Shown one piece after another: positions 8,668-17,001 of a stretch of 64,000 nt of DNA; the first letter of the stretch is position 1; each line of letters begins with the position of its first letter. Origin of the DNA: Algiphilus sp022763315 (GTDB taxonomy: Bacteria > Pseudomonadota > Gammaproteobacteria > Nevskiales > Nevskiaceae); assembly GCF_965249985.1 (NCBI RefSeq), contig NZ_OZ252280.1, one strand, 5' to 3'. Below the pieces are notes generated by a model, which saw nothing but the letters and a program-made list of their open reading frames with translations, was not told the DNA's origin and did not search any database. A program made the translations under genes and the position numbers.

Positions 8668-9546
8668 TCAGACGACGTAGACGAAGACGAAAAGTCCGAG
8701 CCAGACGACGTCAACGAAGTGCCAATACCAGGCCACTCCCTCAAAACCGAAATGCCGGTCCGCGGTGAAGTGCCCCTTCATCAGCCGCAGCGTGATCACC
8801 AGCAGCATTAAGGTGCCGAGGGTGACGTGCACCCCGTGGAAACCGGTGAGCATGAAGAAGGTGGCGCCGTAGATTCCAGACTCCAGCGTCAGGTTCAGAT
8901 CCTGATAGGCGTGGAGATACTCTTCGACCTGGAAGAAGAGGAAGATCCCTCCCAGCGCCACGGTCGCCCACATCGCCAGGATGCACTTCAGGCGATGGTT
9001 CTCCTTGAGGGCGTGGTGCGCCACGGTCAGGGTCACGCCGGAGGTGAGCAGAATCAGCGTATTGACGAAGGGAATATCCCACGCAGGAATGGTTTCGAAG
9101 CGTCCGCCGAGCTCTGCCGGCCCGTTCGACGGCCAGGCGGCTTCAAAGCCTTCCCAGAGGAAGAGGTTGGTGGACAGATTGTTGCCCTCTCCCGACAGCC
9201 AGGGCAGCGCCAGAGCGCGCGCGTAATACAGCGCGCCGAAGAAGGCGGCAAAGAACATCACTTCGGAGAAGATGAACCAGCCCATGGCCCATCGATAGGT
9301 CATATCGACCTTGGGGCCGTACAGGCCGCCTTCCGATTCGGCAATGATCTTCCAGAACCACCAGAAGATGAAGACCGTGGAGATGGCGATGCCAAGGAAC
9401 AAGGTCGGCGGCATGGTGGCGCCACCTTCCATCACCTGAATCAGACCGATGACGAAGAGCGTCAGGCCGACGGTCAGCGCAAAAGGCAACGCGCTCGGCG
9501 CTGGTACGAAGTATTGGTCTTCGGAAGAGGCTGTGTTGCTGGACAT
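8668..9546 (-). CDS. coxC: Cytochrome c oxidase subunit III
   Basis: This 292-residue integral membrane protein has the seven-helix COX3 fold. Recognisable blocks are RWAMGWFIFSEVMFFAAFFGALYY (shown to family members by FSEVMFF), ILLTSGVTLTVAHHAL and the C-terminal GFHGVHVTLG...WHFVDVVWL. Subunit III stabilises the catalytic core and the proton uptake pathway. It is the last gene of coxB-coxA-small peptide-cox11-coxC and is separated from cox11 by 14 bases. Confidence 0.97.
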   Translation of the reverse strand: MSSNTASSEDQYFVPAPSALPFALTVGLTLFVIGLIQVMEGGATMPPTLFLGIAISTVFIFWWFWKIIAESEGGLYGPKVDMTYRWAMGWFIFSEVMFFAAFFGALYYARALALPWLSGEGNNLSTNLFLWEGFEAAWPSNGPAELGGRFETIPAWDIPFVNTLILLTSGVTLTVAHHALKENHRLKCILAMWATVALGGIFLFFQVEEYLHAYQDLNLTLESGIYGATFFMLTGFHGVHVTLGTLMLLVITLRLMKGHFTADRHFGFEGVAWYWHFVDVVWLGLFVFVYVV

Positions 9547-9560
9547 CGTTTTCCCCTGGG

Positions 9561-10127
9561 TTATCGGCCCTGCGCGGAGGCCGTATCGGTCAGCTCGAAC
9601 AAGGTGTAGGACATGGTGATGGTCTGCACTTCGGTGGGCAGCTCCGGATCCACCGTGAACACCACCGGCATCTCGCGCTGCTGCTGGGCGCCAAACTGCT
9701 GCTGGTCAAAGCAGAAGCAGGCGGTCTTGTGCACGTAGCGCGCCGCCTTGTAGGGCAATACGGAAGGCACGGCCTGAATGGTCTTGGCGCTGGCCTCCTG
9801 GTTTTCGGCCACCACGCGCGCCGTCACGAATTCGCCCGGATGCAGCTGCAGGCGCTCCGTCACCGCCTTGAAGGTCCACGGCGCACTGGCGTTGACCGTG
9901 GTCACAATCTCCACGGTCACCGTGCGCGAGGTATCGACGCGCTGCGCCGCCTGTGCGTCACCGGCCGCGAAATTGGTGCTGCTGCGTCCGTTGAGACCGG
10001 TGATGTCGCAGAGCACGTTATACAACGGCACCAAGGCGAAGCCGAAGATGAACATCAGCACCACGGTACCGAGGAGGCGAGCCACCTGATACCGCTTCTG
10101 CACCTTGATACGTTCTTTATCGGTCAT
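9561..10127 (-). CDS. ctaG: Cytochrome c oxidase assembly protein Cox11/CtaG
   Basis: This 188-residue protein has one N-terminal membrane anchor (about 15-38, followed by VPLYNVLCDITGLNG) and a periplasmic immunoglobulin-like domain with the copper-binding CFCF motif (KTACFCFDQQQ). Cox11 inserts CuB into subunit I. Its position between coxA and coxC is the standard one. It starts 6 bases after the stop of the 36-residue peptide gene. Confidence 0.96.
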   Translation of the reverse strand: MTDKERIKVQKRYQVARLLGTVVLMFIFGFALVPLYNVLCDITGLNGRSSTNFAAGDAQAAQRVDTSRTVTVEIVTTVNASAPWTFKAVTERLQLHPGEFVTARVVAENQEASAKTIQAVPSVLPYKAARYVHKTACFCFDQQQFGAQQQREMPVVFTVDPELPTEVQTITMSYTLFELTDTASAQGR

Positions 10128-10133
10128 GGCGTC

Positions 10134-10244
10134 TCAACGGACAGACATGGAGAGGAAGAATGCGCCGTACACGCCGAACACAACAACCACCAGCAGTAGA
10201 GCGAGGCGGATGTTGCGTCGGCGCTGGCCAGGATCCTGAGCCAT
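10134..10244 (-). CDS. 36-residue single-helix membrane peptide in the oxidase operon
   Basis: ATG at 10244 (which overlaps the coxA stop by ATGA) opens a 36-residue frame ending at a TGA at 10134. The product has a basic cytoplasmic N-terminus (QRRRNIR) and one strongly hydrophobic helix (LALLLVVVVFGVYGAFFL). It lies exactly between coxA and cox11 with no wasted bases. Small single-helix proteins at this site are known in proteobacterial oxidase operons (sometimes called CoxF-like or small assembly proteins), but I cannot assign this one by sequence. Confidence 0.75.
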   Translation of the reverse strand: MAQDPGQRRRNIRLALLLVVVVFGVYGAFFLSMSVR

Positions 10245-11872
10245 CAAGCGTGGGCTGCCACTTCCTTGTCATCGACAACCGGCGGCTTCTCGAAGGTGTG
10301 GTACGGCGCCGGGCTCGGCACGGTCCATTCGAGGCCGTGCGCGCCTTCCCAGGGACGCGCCGGGGCCGGCTCGCCCACGCCGCGCATGCACTGGATCATG
10401 TTGTAGATGAAGACGAACTGGCCGATGAAGAAGGCAAAGGCGCCGATTGACGAGATCACGTTGAAATCGGTGAACTGCACCGCGTAATCAGGGATACGAC
10501 GCGGCATGCCGGCCAGGCCCAGGAAGTGCTGCGGGAAGAACAGGACATTGATCCAGATCGCGGACCACCAGAAATGGAACTGGCCGAGCTTCTCGTTGTA
10601 CATCACACCGGTCCACTTCGGAATCCAGTAGTAGATCGCCGCCAGAATGGCGAAGACCGCACCCGGCACCAGCACGTAGTGGAAGTGCGCGACCACGAAG
10701 TAGGTGTCGTGGTACTGGAAGTCGGCGGGCGCGATGGCGAGCATCAGTCCGGAGAAGCCGCCAATGGTGAACAAGAACACGAAGCCCAGGGCGAAGAGCA
10801 TCGGCGTCTCAAAGGTCATTGAGCCGCGCCACATGGTGGCGATCCAGTTGAACACCTTTACGCCTGTGGGGACGGCGATCAGCATGGTGCTGAACATGAA
10901 GAACAGCTCTCCGGCCAACGGCATCCCCACGGTGAACATGTGGTGCGCCCACACAATGAAGCTGAGGAAGGCGATGGAGGCTGTGGCATAGACCATGGAG
11001 GCGTAGCCGAAAAGGGTCTTGCGGGCGAAGGTCGGGATGATCGTCGAGACAATGCCGAAGGCCGGCAGAATCAGGATATACACCTCGGGGTGGCCGAAGA
11101 ACCAGAAGATGTGCTGGAACATGACCGGATCGCCGCCACCGGCTGCGTTGAAGAAGCTGGTGCCAAAGTAGCGGTCGGTCAGCAGCATGGTGACTGCACC
11201 GGCCAGCACCGGCATGACCGCGATCAGCAGATAGGCCGTGATCAACCAGGTCCAGACGAACAGCGGCATCTTCAGCAGCGTCATGCCCGGCGCCCGCATG
11301 TTCAGGATCGTCACCACGACGTTGATGGCGCCTGTGATCGAACTGATGCCCATGAGATGGATCGAGAAGATCAGGTAGGGGAAGGCCTCACCGGTCTGCA
11401 GCACCAGCGGCGGATACATCGTCCAACCCGAGGCCGGGGCGCCGCCATCCATGAACAGGGTGGACAGCAGCAGGCCGAAAGCGAAAGGCAGGATCCAGAA
11501 GCCCCAGTTGTTGACGCGCGGCAGCGCCAGATCGGAGCAGCCGATCTGCATCGGCACCATCCAGTTCGCCAACCCGGTGAAGGCCGGCATCACGCCACCG
11601 AAAATCATGATCAGGGCGTGCATCGTCGTCATCTGGTTGAAGAATTCCGGATCGACGAATTGCAGGCCGGGCGCAAACAGCTCGCCGCGGATCACCAGCG
11701 ACATCAGGCCGCCGACGAAGAACATGGCAAAGGCCCAGACCAGGTACAGCGTGCCCAGATCCTTGTGATTGGTGGTGGAGATCCAGCGCATGGCCCATTT
11801 GCCAAAGCCGTCCGACAGCTTGGCGGGACCGTGATGATCGTGTGCGTGATCGTGTGCGTGTGCTTCGGCCAT
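10244..11872 (-). CDS. coxA: Cytochrome c oxidase subunit I (aa3-type)
   Basis: This 542-residue protein with 12 membrane helices is the catalytic subunit that carries heme a, heme a3 and CuB. Visible ligand blocks are HALIMIFGGVMP, FFGHPEVYILILP with the His-Tyr pair, VWAHHMFTVG for CuB, and HDTYFVVAHFHYV for the two hemes. The EVYILILP stretch indicates an A-type oxidase with a K/D-channel. The N-terminus has an unusual His-rich segment (HAHDHAHDHH), perhaps a metal-binding tag. It lies downstream of coxB and overlaps the small peptide gene. Confidence 0.98.
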   Translation of the reverse strand: MAEAHAHDHAHDHHGPAKLSDGFGKWAMRWISTTNHKDLGTLYLVWAFAMFFVGGLMSLVIRGELFAPGLQFVDPEFFNQMTTMHALIMIFGGVMPAFTGLANWMVPMQIGCSDLALPRVNNWGFWILPFAFGLLLSTLFMDGGAPASGWTMYPPLVLQTGEAFPYLIFSIHLMGISSITGAINVVVTILNMRAPGMTLLKMPLFVWTWLITAYLLIAVMPVLAGAVTMLLTDRYFGTSFFNAAGGGDPVMFQHIFWFFGHPEVYILILPAFGIVSTIIPTFARKTLFGYASMVYATASIAFLSFIVWAHHMFTVGMPLAGELFFMFSTMLIAVPTGVKVFNWIATMWRGSMTFETPMLFALGFVFLFTIGGFSGLMLAIAPADFQYHDTYFVVAHFHYVLVPGAVFAILAAIYYWIPKWTGVMYNEKLGQFHFWWSAIWINVLFFPQHFLGLAGMPRRIPDYAVQFTDFNVISSIGAFAFFIGQFVFIYNMIQCMRGVGEPAPARPWEGAHGLEWTVPSPAPYHTFEKPPVVDDKEVAAHA

Positions 11873-11895
11873 CTCTGTTTACTCCGCTCGATTAC

Positions 11896-13119
11896 TTACT
11901 GGCGCAGCGCAGCCACGTCGCCGGGCTGCACAGGACCTGATTCATTACCCCAGGAGTTGCGCGTGTAGGTCACTACTCCCGCGATCTCCTTGTCGGACAG
12001 ATGCCCGAACGGCGGCATGGCGTTCTTGCCGTTCAGCACCTGCGTGATGTACTGCGCGGTCTCGCCGTTGACCACCGAGGAACCCACCAGCGACGGGAAG
12101 GCCGGCGGCATGCCCTCGCCGGAGGCCTGGTGACAGGCGACGCAATTCGCCTTGTATGCCTTCTCGCCCGCGGTCATGAGTTCCGCCTTGTCGAGCGGCG
12201 CGGCCGCGGCGGCTTCGTCCGCAGCCTCGTTGCCCGCATCCACGGCAGCATCGGTGGTGGTGCCGGCTTCGGCAGCGGCGACTTCCGTGCCGGCAGCCGC
12301 CGGGGCGGCCTCGGCAGCGCCCGACTCACCCTTCTGCTCGGCCAGCCAGCGCTCGAATTCGGCGGGTGGCACGGCCTCCACTACCACCGGCATGAAACCG
12401 TGATCACGGCCACACAGTTCCGTGCACTGGCCACGGTAGACGCCCGGCTCATCCACCCGCGCCCACATCTCGTTGATGAAACCGGGGATGGCGTCGCGCT
12501 TCATGCCGAATTCCGGCACCCACCAGGAATGGATGACGTCATTCGAGGTCAGCAGAAAGCGGACCTTGGTGTCAGTGGGGATGACCAGACGGTTGTCGAC
12601 TTCCAGCAGGTAGTTCTCGACAGTGCGCGGATCGATGCCGGAACCGACCTGCCGGGCGCGGTCGGATGCGCGATCAAGGCGACTGATGAAGGACACGTCC
12701 TCGCCGACATACTCGTAGCCCCACATCCACTGGTAACCGGTGACCTTGACGGTCATCTCGGCGTCGCTGGAATCTTCGATCTTGATCAGGGTTCCGGTGG
12801 CCGGAATCGCCATCGCGATCAGGATCAGGAAGGGAATGACGGTCCAGACGATTTCCACCGTCGTGGATTCATGGAAGGTGGCCGGCTTGGGATTGCGGCT
12901 GCGACGGTGCGCCCAGATCGAATAGAAGAAGGCGGCGAACACGCCGACCCCGATCACGACGACGACCCAGAAAATCAGCATGTGCAGGCCGTAGACATCC
13001 CGACTGATCTCGGTGACGCCTTTCGGCATATTCCAGTACGCGTACGATTTCTCTTGCGCTTGCGCAGCGAAAGCGACGACCCAGAGCAGCGGAGCTGCCA
13101 GCCAGTTCCTCATCGACAT
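11896..13119 (-). CDS. coxB: Cytochrome c oxidase subunit II with fused cytochrome c (caa3 type)
   Basis: The 407-residue protein has a signal peptide (1-22), two membrane helices (about 43-68 and 88-110), a CuA domain with H197, C232, E234, C236, H240 and M243, an Ala-rich linker (267-309), and a class I cytochrome c domain with CVACH (326-330) and axial Met368. The fused cytochrome makes this a caa3 oxidase that oxidises cytochrome c. The ATG at 13119 has a GGAGAG ribosome site 10 bases upstream; an ATG at 13137 lacks one and would overlap the DUF2244 stop. Confidence 0.96.
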   Translation of the reverse strand: MSMRNWLAAPLLWVVAFAAQAQEKSYAYWNMPKGVTEISRDVYGLHMLIFWVVVVIGVGVFAAFFYSIWAHRRSRNPKPATFHESTTVEIVWTVIPFLILIAMAIPATGTLIKIEDSSDAEMTVKVTGYQWMWGYEYVGEDVSFISRLDRASDRARQVGSGIDPRTVENYLLEVDNRLVIPTDTKVRFLLTSNDVIHSWWVPEFGMKRDAIPGFINEMWARVDEPGVYRGQCTELCGRDHGFMPVVVEAVPPAEFERWLAEQKGESGAAEAAPAAAGTEVAAAEAGTTTDAAVDAGNEAADEAAAAAPLDKAELMTAGEKAYKANCVACHQASGEGMPPAFPSLVGSSVVNGETAQYITQVLNGKNAMPPFGHLSDKEIAGVVTYTRNSWGNESGPVQPGDVAALRQ

Positions 13120-13126
13120 TACGGTT

Positions 13127-13657
13127 TTACTCTCCATGACGCAGGGGGGCAGCAGCTGCCGCCGGCTCAGCCCCGGTATTTTGCCATCCCGGACGAAAAA
13201 CTTCCCGCAGGCGACGCACGAGGGAGCGCCGATCCTGGGGCCCCAGGCAGCGCCCCAACTCGAAACGCTGTTCGCCACAGGACAGGATCAGGTGCTCCTC
13301 GCCGGCGAAGCGCCGTTCACTCCAGACCCGTACCATCGCCCGCGGCAGCGTGACACGGCTGCGCGCGCCGTCGCCCAACATGCCGAATTCGAGCGTGACG
13401 TCGTCGCCCTGCACCCGGATGACCTCACGATAATTATTGTCGCGCATACTCACCCAGATGGCCACGGCCAGCGCGGTCAATTCGATGCCTGCGAAAGGCA
13501 GCACGGGCCAGAATCCGCGCAAGGCGAGGTAGATCGCGATGCCCAGCGACACGGCACTGATGCTCACCATGAACCAGATGGCCTGCTTCTTGGTGAGACT
13601 GGCGTTGGGCGCGACCACGACCGTGGTGTGCTCTGGTGGGGGAGACCATGTGTCCAT
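13127..13657 (-). CDS. DUF2244 membrane protein
   Basis: This 176-residue protein has two adjacent membrane helices (about 25-45 and 52-70) followed by a soluble domain of beta character. DUF2244 proteins are uncharacterised and are often encoded directly before coxB in Gammaproteobacteria and Alphaproteobacteria, as here, where the stop lies 7 bases before the coxB ATG. The start is uncertain; ATG codons at 13657, 13669 and 13690 are in frame. No catalytic motif is visible. Confidence 0.8.
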   Translation of the reverse strand: MDTWSPPPEHTTVVVAPNASLTKKQAIWFMVSISAVSLGIAIYLALRGFWPVLPFAGIELTALAVAIWVSMRDNNYREVIRVQGDDVTLEFGMLGDGARSRVTLPRAMVRVWSERRFAGEEHLILSCGEQRFELGRCLGPQDRRSLVRRLREVFRPGWQNTGAEPAAAAAPLRHGE

Positions 13658-13744
13658 GACGCGGATCATAGCCCGCCCCCTGCCCCCCACTCAAAAGCGG
13701 GTGGGACAACAGCAGCAAACAAATTGGACAGCGAATCGCGCGGT

Positions 13745-14476
13745 CTAGAAAGCGTTCACGTAGAGCGTGGCGTGAAAGCTGCGTTCATCGCAGACCGCAG
13801 GGTCGCCATAGTCTTCGCGGTGCTCGGAATGCAGCAGCCACGGGCCGCTTCCGGTCAGAGGAACCACGGTCGTACCGACGCGATCAACGGTGATTTCCTG
13901 TACCCGGCCGTCACCGATGGAGGTCACGGTCAGTGGCCCCTCGGCCGGCGCTCCCCGCAGTTGGAGACGCACTGCCAACGGCGTTGCCTTGCTCGCCGAC
14001 GGCACAATCTCCAGCGGATGCCCGACCGGCTCGCCCCAACCGCTTTGGAAGTCGTCCCCCTCACCGAGCAGCGCCTTGAAGCCGTTGTGGGAATGGCTGC
14101 AATGCGACACGTTATCGAGCGTCGCACGCGACTGGCGCTGCCCGCCCTCCGGCGTGCGGCTCCAGAAGCCCGGAGTCTGCAGGCCCGCCAGCATGCCCCC
14201 CGACGCAGGCGCAGCAGGGACCTGCCATTGGTCCTGCGGATCGGGCGCCAGTGCCTGCGCTCGCCCTGCGGCGTCCAGCCAATGCAGCTCCGCGATGCGT
14301 TCCGCGTCCAGCACGCGCGCATCCTCCGGCCCGTGGCCAAACATGACCTGGGCCGCTAGCCCATCCTCGGCGCCGGAGACGGGCACGACCCAGGGGAAAT
14401 GAGCGTGTGTGGTTCCGGCGGCACTGCCGAACAGAGCCGCCACGGTGAGCCCGCAGGCACGAGGGAGTTTGAACAT
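13745..14476 (-). CDS. Periplasmic DUF4198-like protein, probable metal or heme uptake partner
   Basis: This 243-residue protein has a signal peptide (about 1-25, ending THA) and starts its mature part with HFPWVVP, the His-first N-terminus typical of DUF4198/NikM-like periplasmic proteins linked to metal uptake. Several further His residues (NVSHCSHSHNG) could bind metal. It begins 8 bases after the stop of the TonB-dependent receptor, so the two are an operon. The family link rests on the N-terminal motif and context; the ligand is unknown. Confidence 0.6.
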   Translation of the reverse strand: MFKLPRACGLTVAALFGSAAGTTHAHFPWVVPVSGAEDGLAAQVMFGHGPEDARVLDAERIAELHWLDAAGRAQALAPDPQDQWQVPAAPASGGMLAGLQTPGFWSRTPEGGQRQSRATLDNVSHCSHSHNGFKALLGEGDDFQSGWGEPVGHPLEIVPSASKATPLAVRLQLRGAPAEGPLTVTSIGDGRVQEITVDRVGTTVVPLTGSGPWLLHSEHREDYGDPAVCDERSFHATLYVNAF

Positions 14477-14484
14477 GGGACGCC

Positions 14485-16497
14485 TCAGAATCGATAGGCC
14501 AACTGCACGCGCAGATTGCGGCCCGGATTGTTGATCAGGTTGGTGGCCTGGCGAAAGCGGCGGTCGAAGACATTATCCATGGCCAGTTCCAGCTGCAGGG
14601 CGGGATGCAAGGCCGCCGACAGGAAGAGGTCGGTCTCGGCGTAGCCTGGCGCCGGACCCGGCGCGTCCGGATCGGTGGTGGGCGGCAGCCGATCCTGGCG
14701 CGCCACCAGATCCAGACGCATGCCCGCTTCGAGCGCCTGCGACGGCCATTTCCAGGCGCCATAGAGCCGCACGAAATCTGCCGGCATGCCTTCCAGCGGC
14801 TCATCCGCACCTTCATCATCGCCGCGCAACAGGCTTCCGTTGAGGCCCAGATAGAAGCGGCTTTGATCGTAGCGCACCGAGACCTCAACCCCACGCAGTC
14901 GGGCGTCCTCGACATTCTCGAAGCGTGTCGTATTCGACAGGCTGTCGGCGCCATCGCCGCGCACCACCTGCTCCAGGAAATCCTCAATATCGTTCTGAAA
15001 CACGCTCAGTTGGGCGCGCAGGCGGTCGTCGGCCGTCCACAGGCGATGGCGCAACCAGTTCAGACCGAGTTCCTTGTTGCGCGCACGCTCCGGCTCCAGC
15101 TCGGGATTGGGCAGGTAGGTATTGCCCGGGAAATGCTCACCGGCGACAAAGAGTTCGCGCAGATTCGGCGCACGGAAGGCCTCAGCGTAGCTGACGTAGG
15201 CACGCAAGCCATCCAGCAGGCGGTAGGAGACCGTGGCCTGCGGCGACCACTCATTGAAGCGGCTGGTCTCGGTGCCATCCCGCTCTGCGGATTGGCGAAT
15301 GCGATCGAAACGCGCGCCCAGTGTCACCGCCAGGGCCTCGCCCAGCAGGATGCGATCCTGCAGGAAGAGTCCGACCGTATCCTGCTCCGAGCTGGCGAAT
15401 CCGGGATCCGGCTGGCCATTCTCGCGCCCGATCTGCTCGTCGCGATAGAGCTCGACGCCGTAGCTCAGCTGATGCAGCTGGCCCGCCCATTCCAGATTGC
15501 TGACGTTGAATACGTCGAGCCCGGTGGTACGCAATTCCGATTCGTTGCGATTACCGCTGTCACGTTCGCGTCCATCCAGCGCGAGATCGGTCAGATAGAC
15601 GGTGGCGTCAAGATCCCAGAAGCCGCTCCCGCTGGGGGCAAAGCCATACTGCACAGTGCCCGTCCGCTGCCGCGTCAGTCGCCGGACCGCGTCGCCGCGC
15701 GGCCGATCTGCCGTGACGCGGCTGGGACTGTCGTCGGCGTAGTCCAGATACGTGGCGGTCAGCCGGTGCGGGCCCTGCGGCCGCCAACTCGCCTTGAGCA
15801 AACCGGACACCGTATCCATCGCCGAAAAGGGTTCGACCACGCCATCGCCGTCCTCGAAATCATCCGACTGACTGCGTGTCACGCTGCCCAGCAGCCCGAC
15901 ATCGCCGCTGCGCCCGGCCAGCGTCACGGCGCCGATGCCTTCATCCGCATTGCTTTGATAGCCAAGCAGGGCGCGACCGCCGAAGTGGGCATCGCCGTCG
16001 AGCAACTGGAAGGGATCCCGGGTCCGGAAATCCACCACGCCGCCGATGGCGCCGCTGCCGAAGAGCGTGGATGCGGGCCCGCGCAGGACCTCGACCCGTT
16101 GCAGCAGATTGGGGTCCAGGAAGGTCTGGCCGCGATGGCGGATCTGCAGATTCTGGCGGGCGCCATCGATGCGCACGACAACGCGGCCGTCGGTCAGACC
16201 GCGGATGGTGGGCATCAGCGCATCCCGGCGCGGCCCGCCGCTGATGGTCACGCCGGGCAGGCCCTCGAACAGGTCTTCAAGGTCGCGCGTCTGGCCCTGC
16301 TCGATGGCCTGACGATCGACCACACTGATCGGTGCGACCGCCTCGCTCTGCAACTGCTCGCGTCTGCTGATCGTGACCACGACGTCATCGAGCGCTGCCG
16401 CCTGCTCGGCGGATGCCGCATCCTCGGCGCCGGCAGCACTAGGGACGACAAGCAGGCAGTAAGTCAAAGCCGGGAGGAGGACGTGGCGGGTTTTCAT
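14485..16497 (-). CDS. TonB-dependent outer-membrane receptor, heme/hemoglobin-receptor subfamily
   Basis: This 670-residue protein has a signal peptide (about 1-23), a TonB-box-like segment (DDVVVT), a plug domain with PTIRGLTDGRVVVRIDGARQ and VLRGPASTLFGSGAIGGVV, and a 22-strand barrel ending in an aromatic residue (LAYRF). The plug sequence resembles the hemoglobin/transferrin/lactoferrin receptor group. Heme, hemoglobin or a metal chelate are possible ligands; copper is an alternative given the BlaI/CopY-like regulator next door. The start at 16497 gives a clean signal peptide; an in-frame start at 16548 does not. Confidence 0.88.
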   Translation of the reverse strand: MKTRHVLLPALTYCLLVVPSAAGAEDAASAEQAAALDDVVVTISRREQLQSEAVAPISVVDRQAIEQGQTRDLEDLFEGLPGVTISGGPRRDALMPTIRGLTDGRVVVRIDGARQNLQIRHRGQTFLDPNLLQRVEVLRGPASTLFGSGAIGGVVDFRTRDPFQLLDGDAHFGGRALLGYQSNADEGIGAVTLAGRSGDVGLLGSVTRSQSDDFEDGDGVVEPFSAMDTVSGLLKASWRPQGPHRLTATYLDYADDSPSRVTADRPRGDAVRRLTRQRTGTVQYGFAPSGSGFWDLDATVYLTDLALDGRERDSGNRNESELRTTGLDVFNVSNLEWAGQLHQLSYGVELYRDEQIGRENGQPDPGFASSEQDTVGLFLQDRILLGEALAVTLGARFDRIRQSAERDGTETSRFNEWSPQATVSYRLLDGLRAYVSYAEAFRAPNLRELFVAGEHFPGNTYLPNPELEPERARNKELGLNWLRHRLWTADDRLRAQLSVFQNDIEDFLEQVVRGDGADSLSNTTRFENVEDARLRGVEVSVRYDQSRFYLGLNGSLLRGDDEGADEPLEGMPADFVRLYGAWKWPSQALEAGMRLDLVARQDRLPPTTDPDAPGPAPGYAETDLFLSAALHPALQLELAMDNVFDRRFRQATNLINNPGRNLRVQLAYRF

Positions 16498-16547
16498 GGC
16501 GGCATCATTCGGGAATATGCCTCCAATGGTGCGGCTGCCGCGTAACA

Positions 16548-16562
16548 CCGATAATCAATCGG
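16548..16562. promoter_or_regulatory. Candidate operator between TonB receptor and BlaI-type repressor
   Basis: CCGAT-AATCA-ATCGG is a perfect 5-bp inverted repeat in the 87-base divergent intergenic region. It sits where a dimeric BlaI-type repressor could control both directions. The arms are short and do not match the TACA/TGTA operators of classical BlaI/CopY proteins, so this is only a candidate. Confidence 0.3.
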
Positions 16563-16584
16563 CTTTCGGGCGGGGGACAGATCA

Positions 16585-17001
16585 ATGGCGCTACGGCTCT
16601 ACCACAAGCAGGCGCCCCCACTGGGGGACCTGGAACGCGAGGTGATGGAAGTGCTTTGGCACGATGGCGCCAGCACGGCACAGGACATCCACGAGCAGCT
16701 CTCGGACGCGCGCGGAATGACGCTCAGCACCGTGCAGAGCACCGTCGAACGTCTGTCGCGCAAGCAGTTGGTCCATCGCGAGAAATGCGGACGCGCCTAT
16801 CGCTACCGAGCCCTGCTTTCGCGCCAGCAGCTGCTGGCGCGTCTGGTCGCCGAGCTGGTGACCGATTTCTCCAGCACGGCACCCCGCGCCGGTGTCGGCG
16901 TTGTCGATCTTTCCGCAGGCGTCGACGACAGCACACTCCGCCAGTTGGAAGCATGGGTGGCCGATACCCGCCGCGCGCGCCGCCTGGAAGACGGCGCATG
17001 A
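16585..17001 (+). CDS. BlaI/MecI/CopY-family transcriptional repressor
   Basis: This 138-residue protein has an N-terminal winged helix (LGDLEREVMEVLWHDGASTAQDI then TLSTVQSTVERLSRKQLV, a typical BlaI recognition helix) and a C-terminal dimerisation region. BlaI repressors are inactivated by a partner M56 protease or, for CopY, by copper. The next gene overlaps it by ATGA and encodes an M56 protein, so the pair forms a two-gene signalling unit. A target is probably the divergent TonB receptor operon. Confidence 0.9.
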   Translation: MALRLYHKQAPPLGDLEREVMEVLWHDGASTAQDIHEQLSDARGMTLSTVQSTVERLSRKQLVHREKCGRAYRYRALLSRQQLLARLVAELVTDFSSTAPRAGVGVVDLSAGVDDSTLRQLEAWVADTRRARRLEDGA

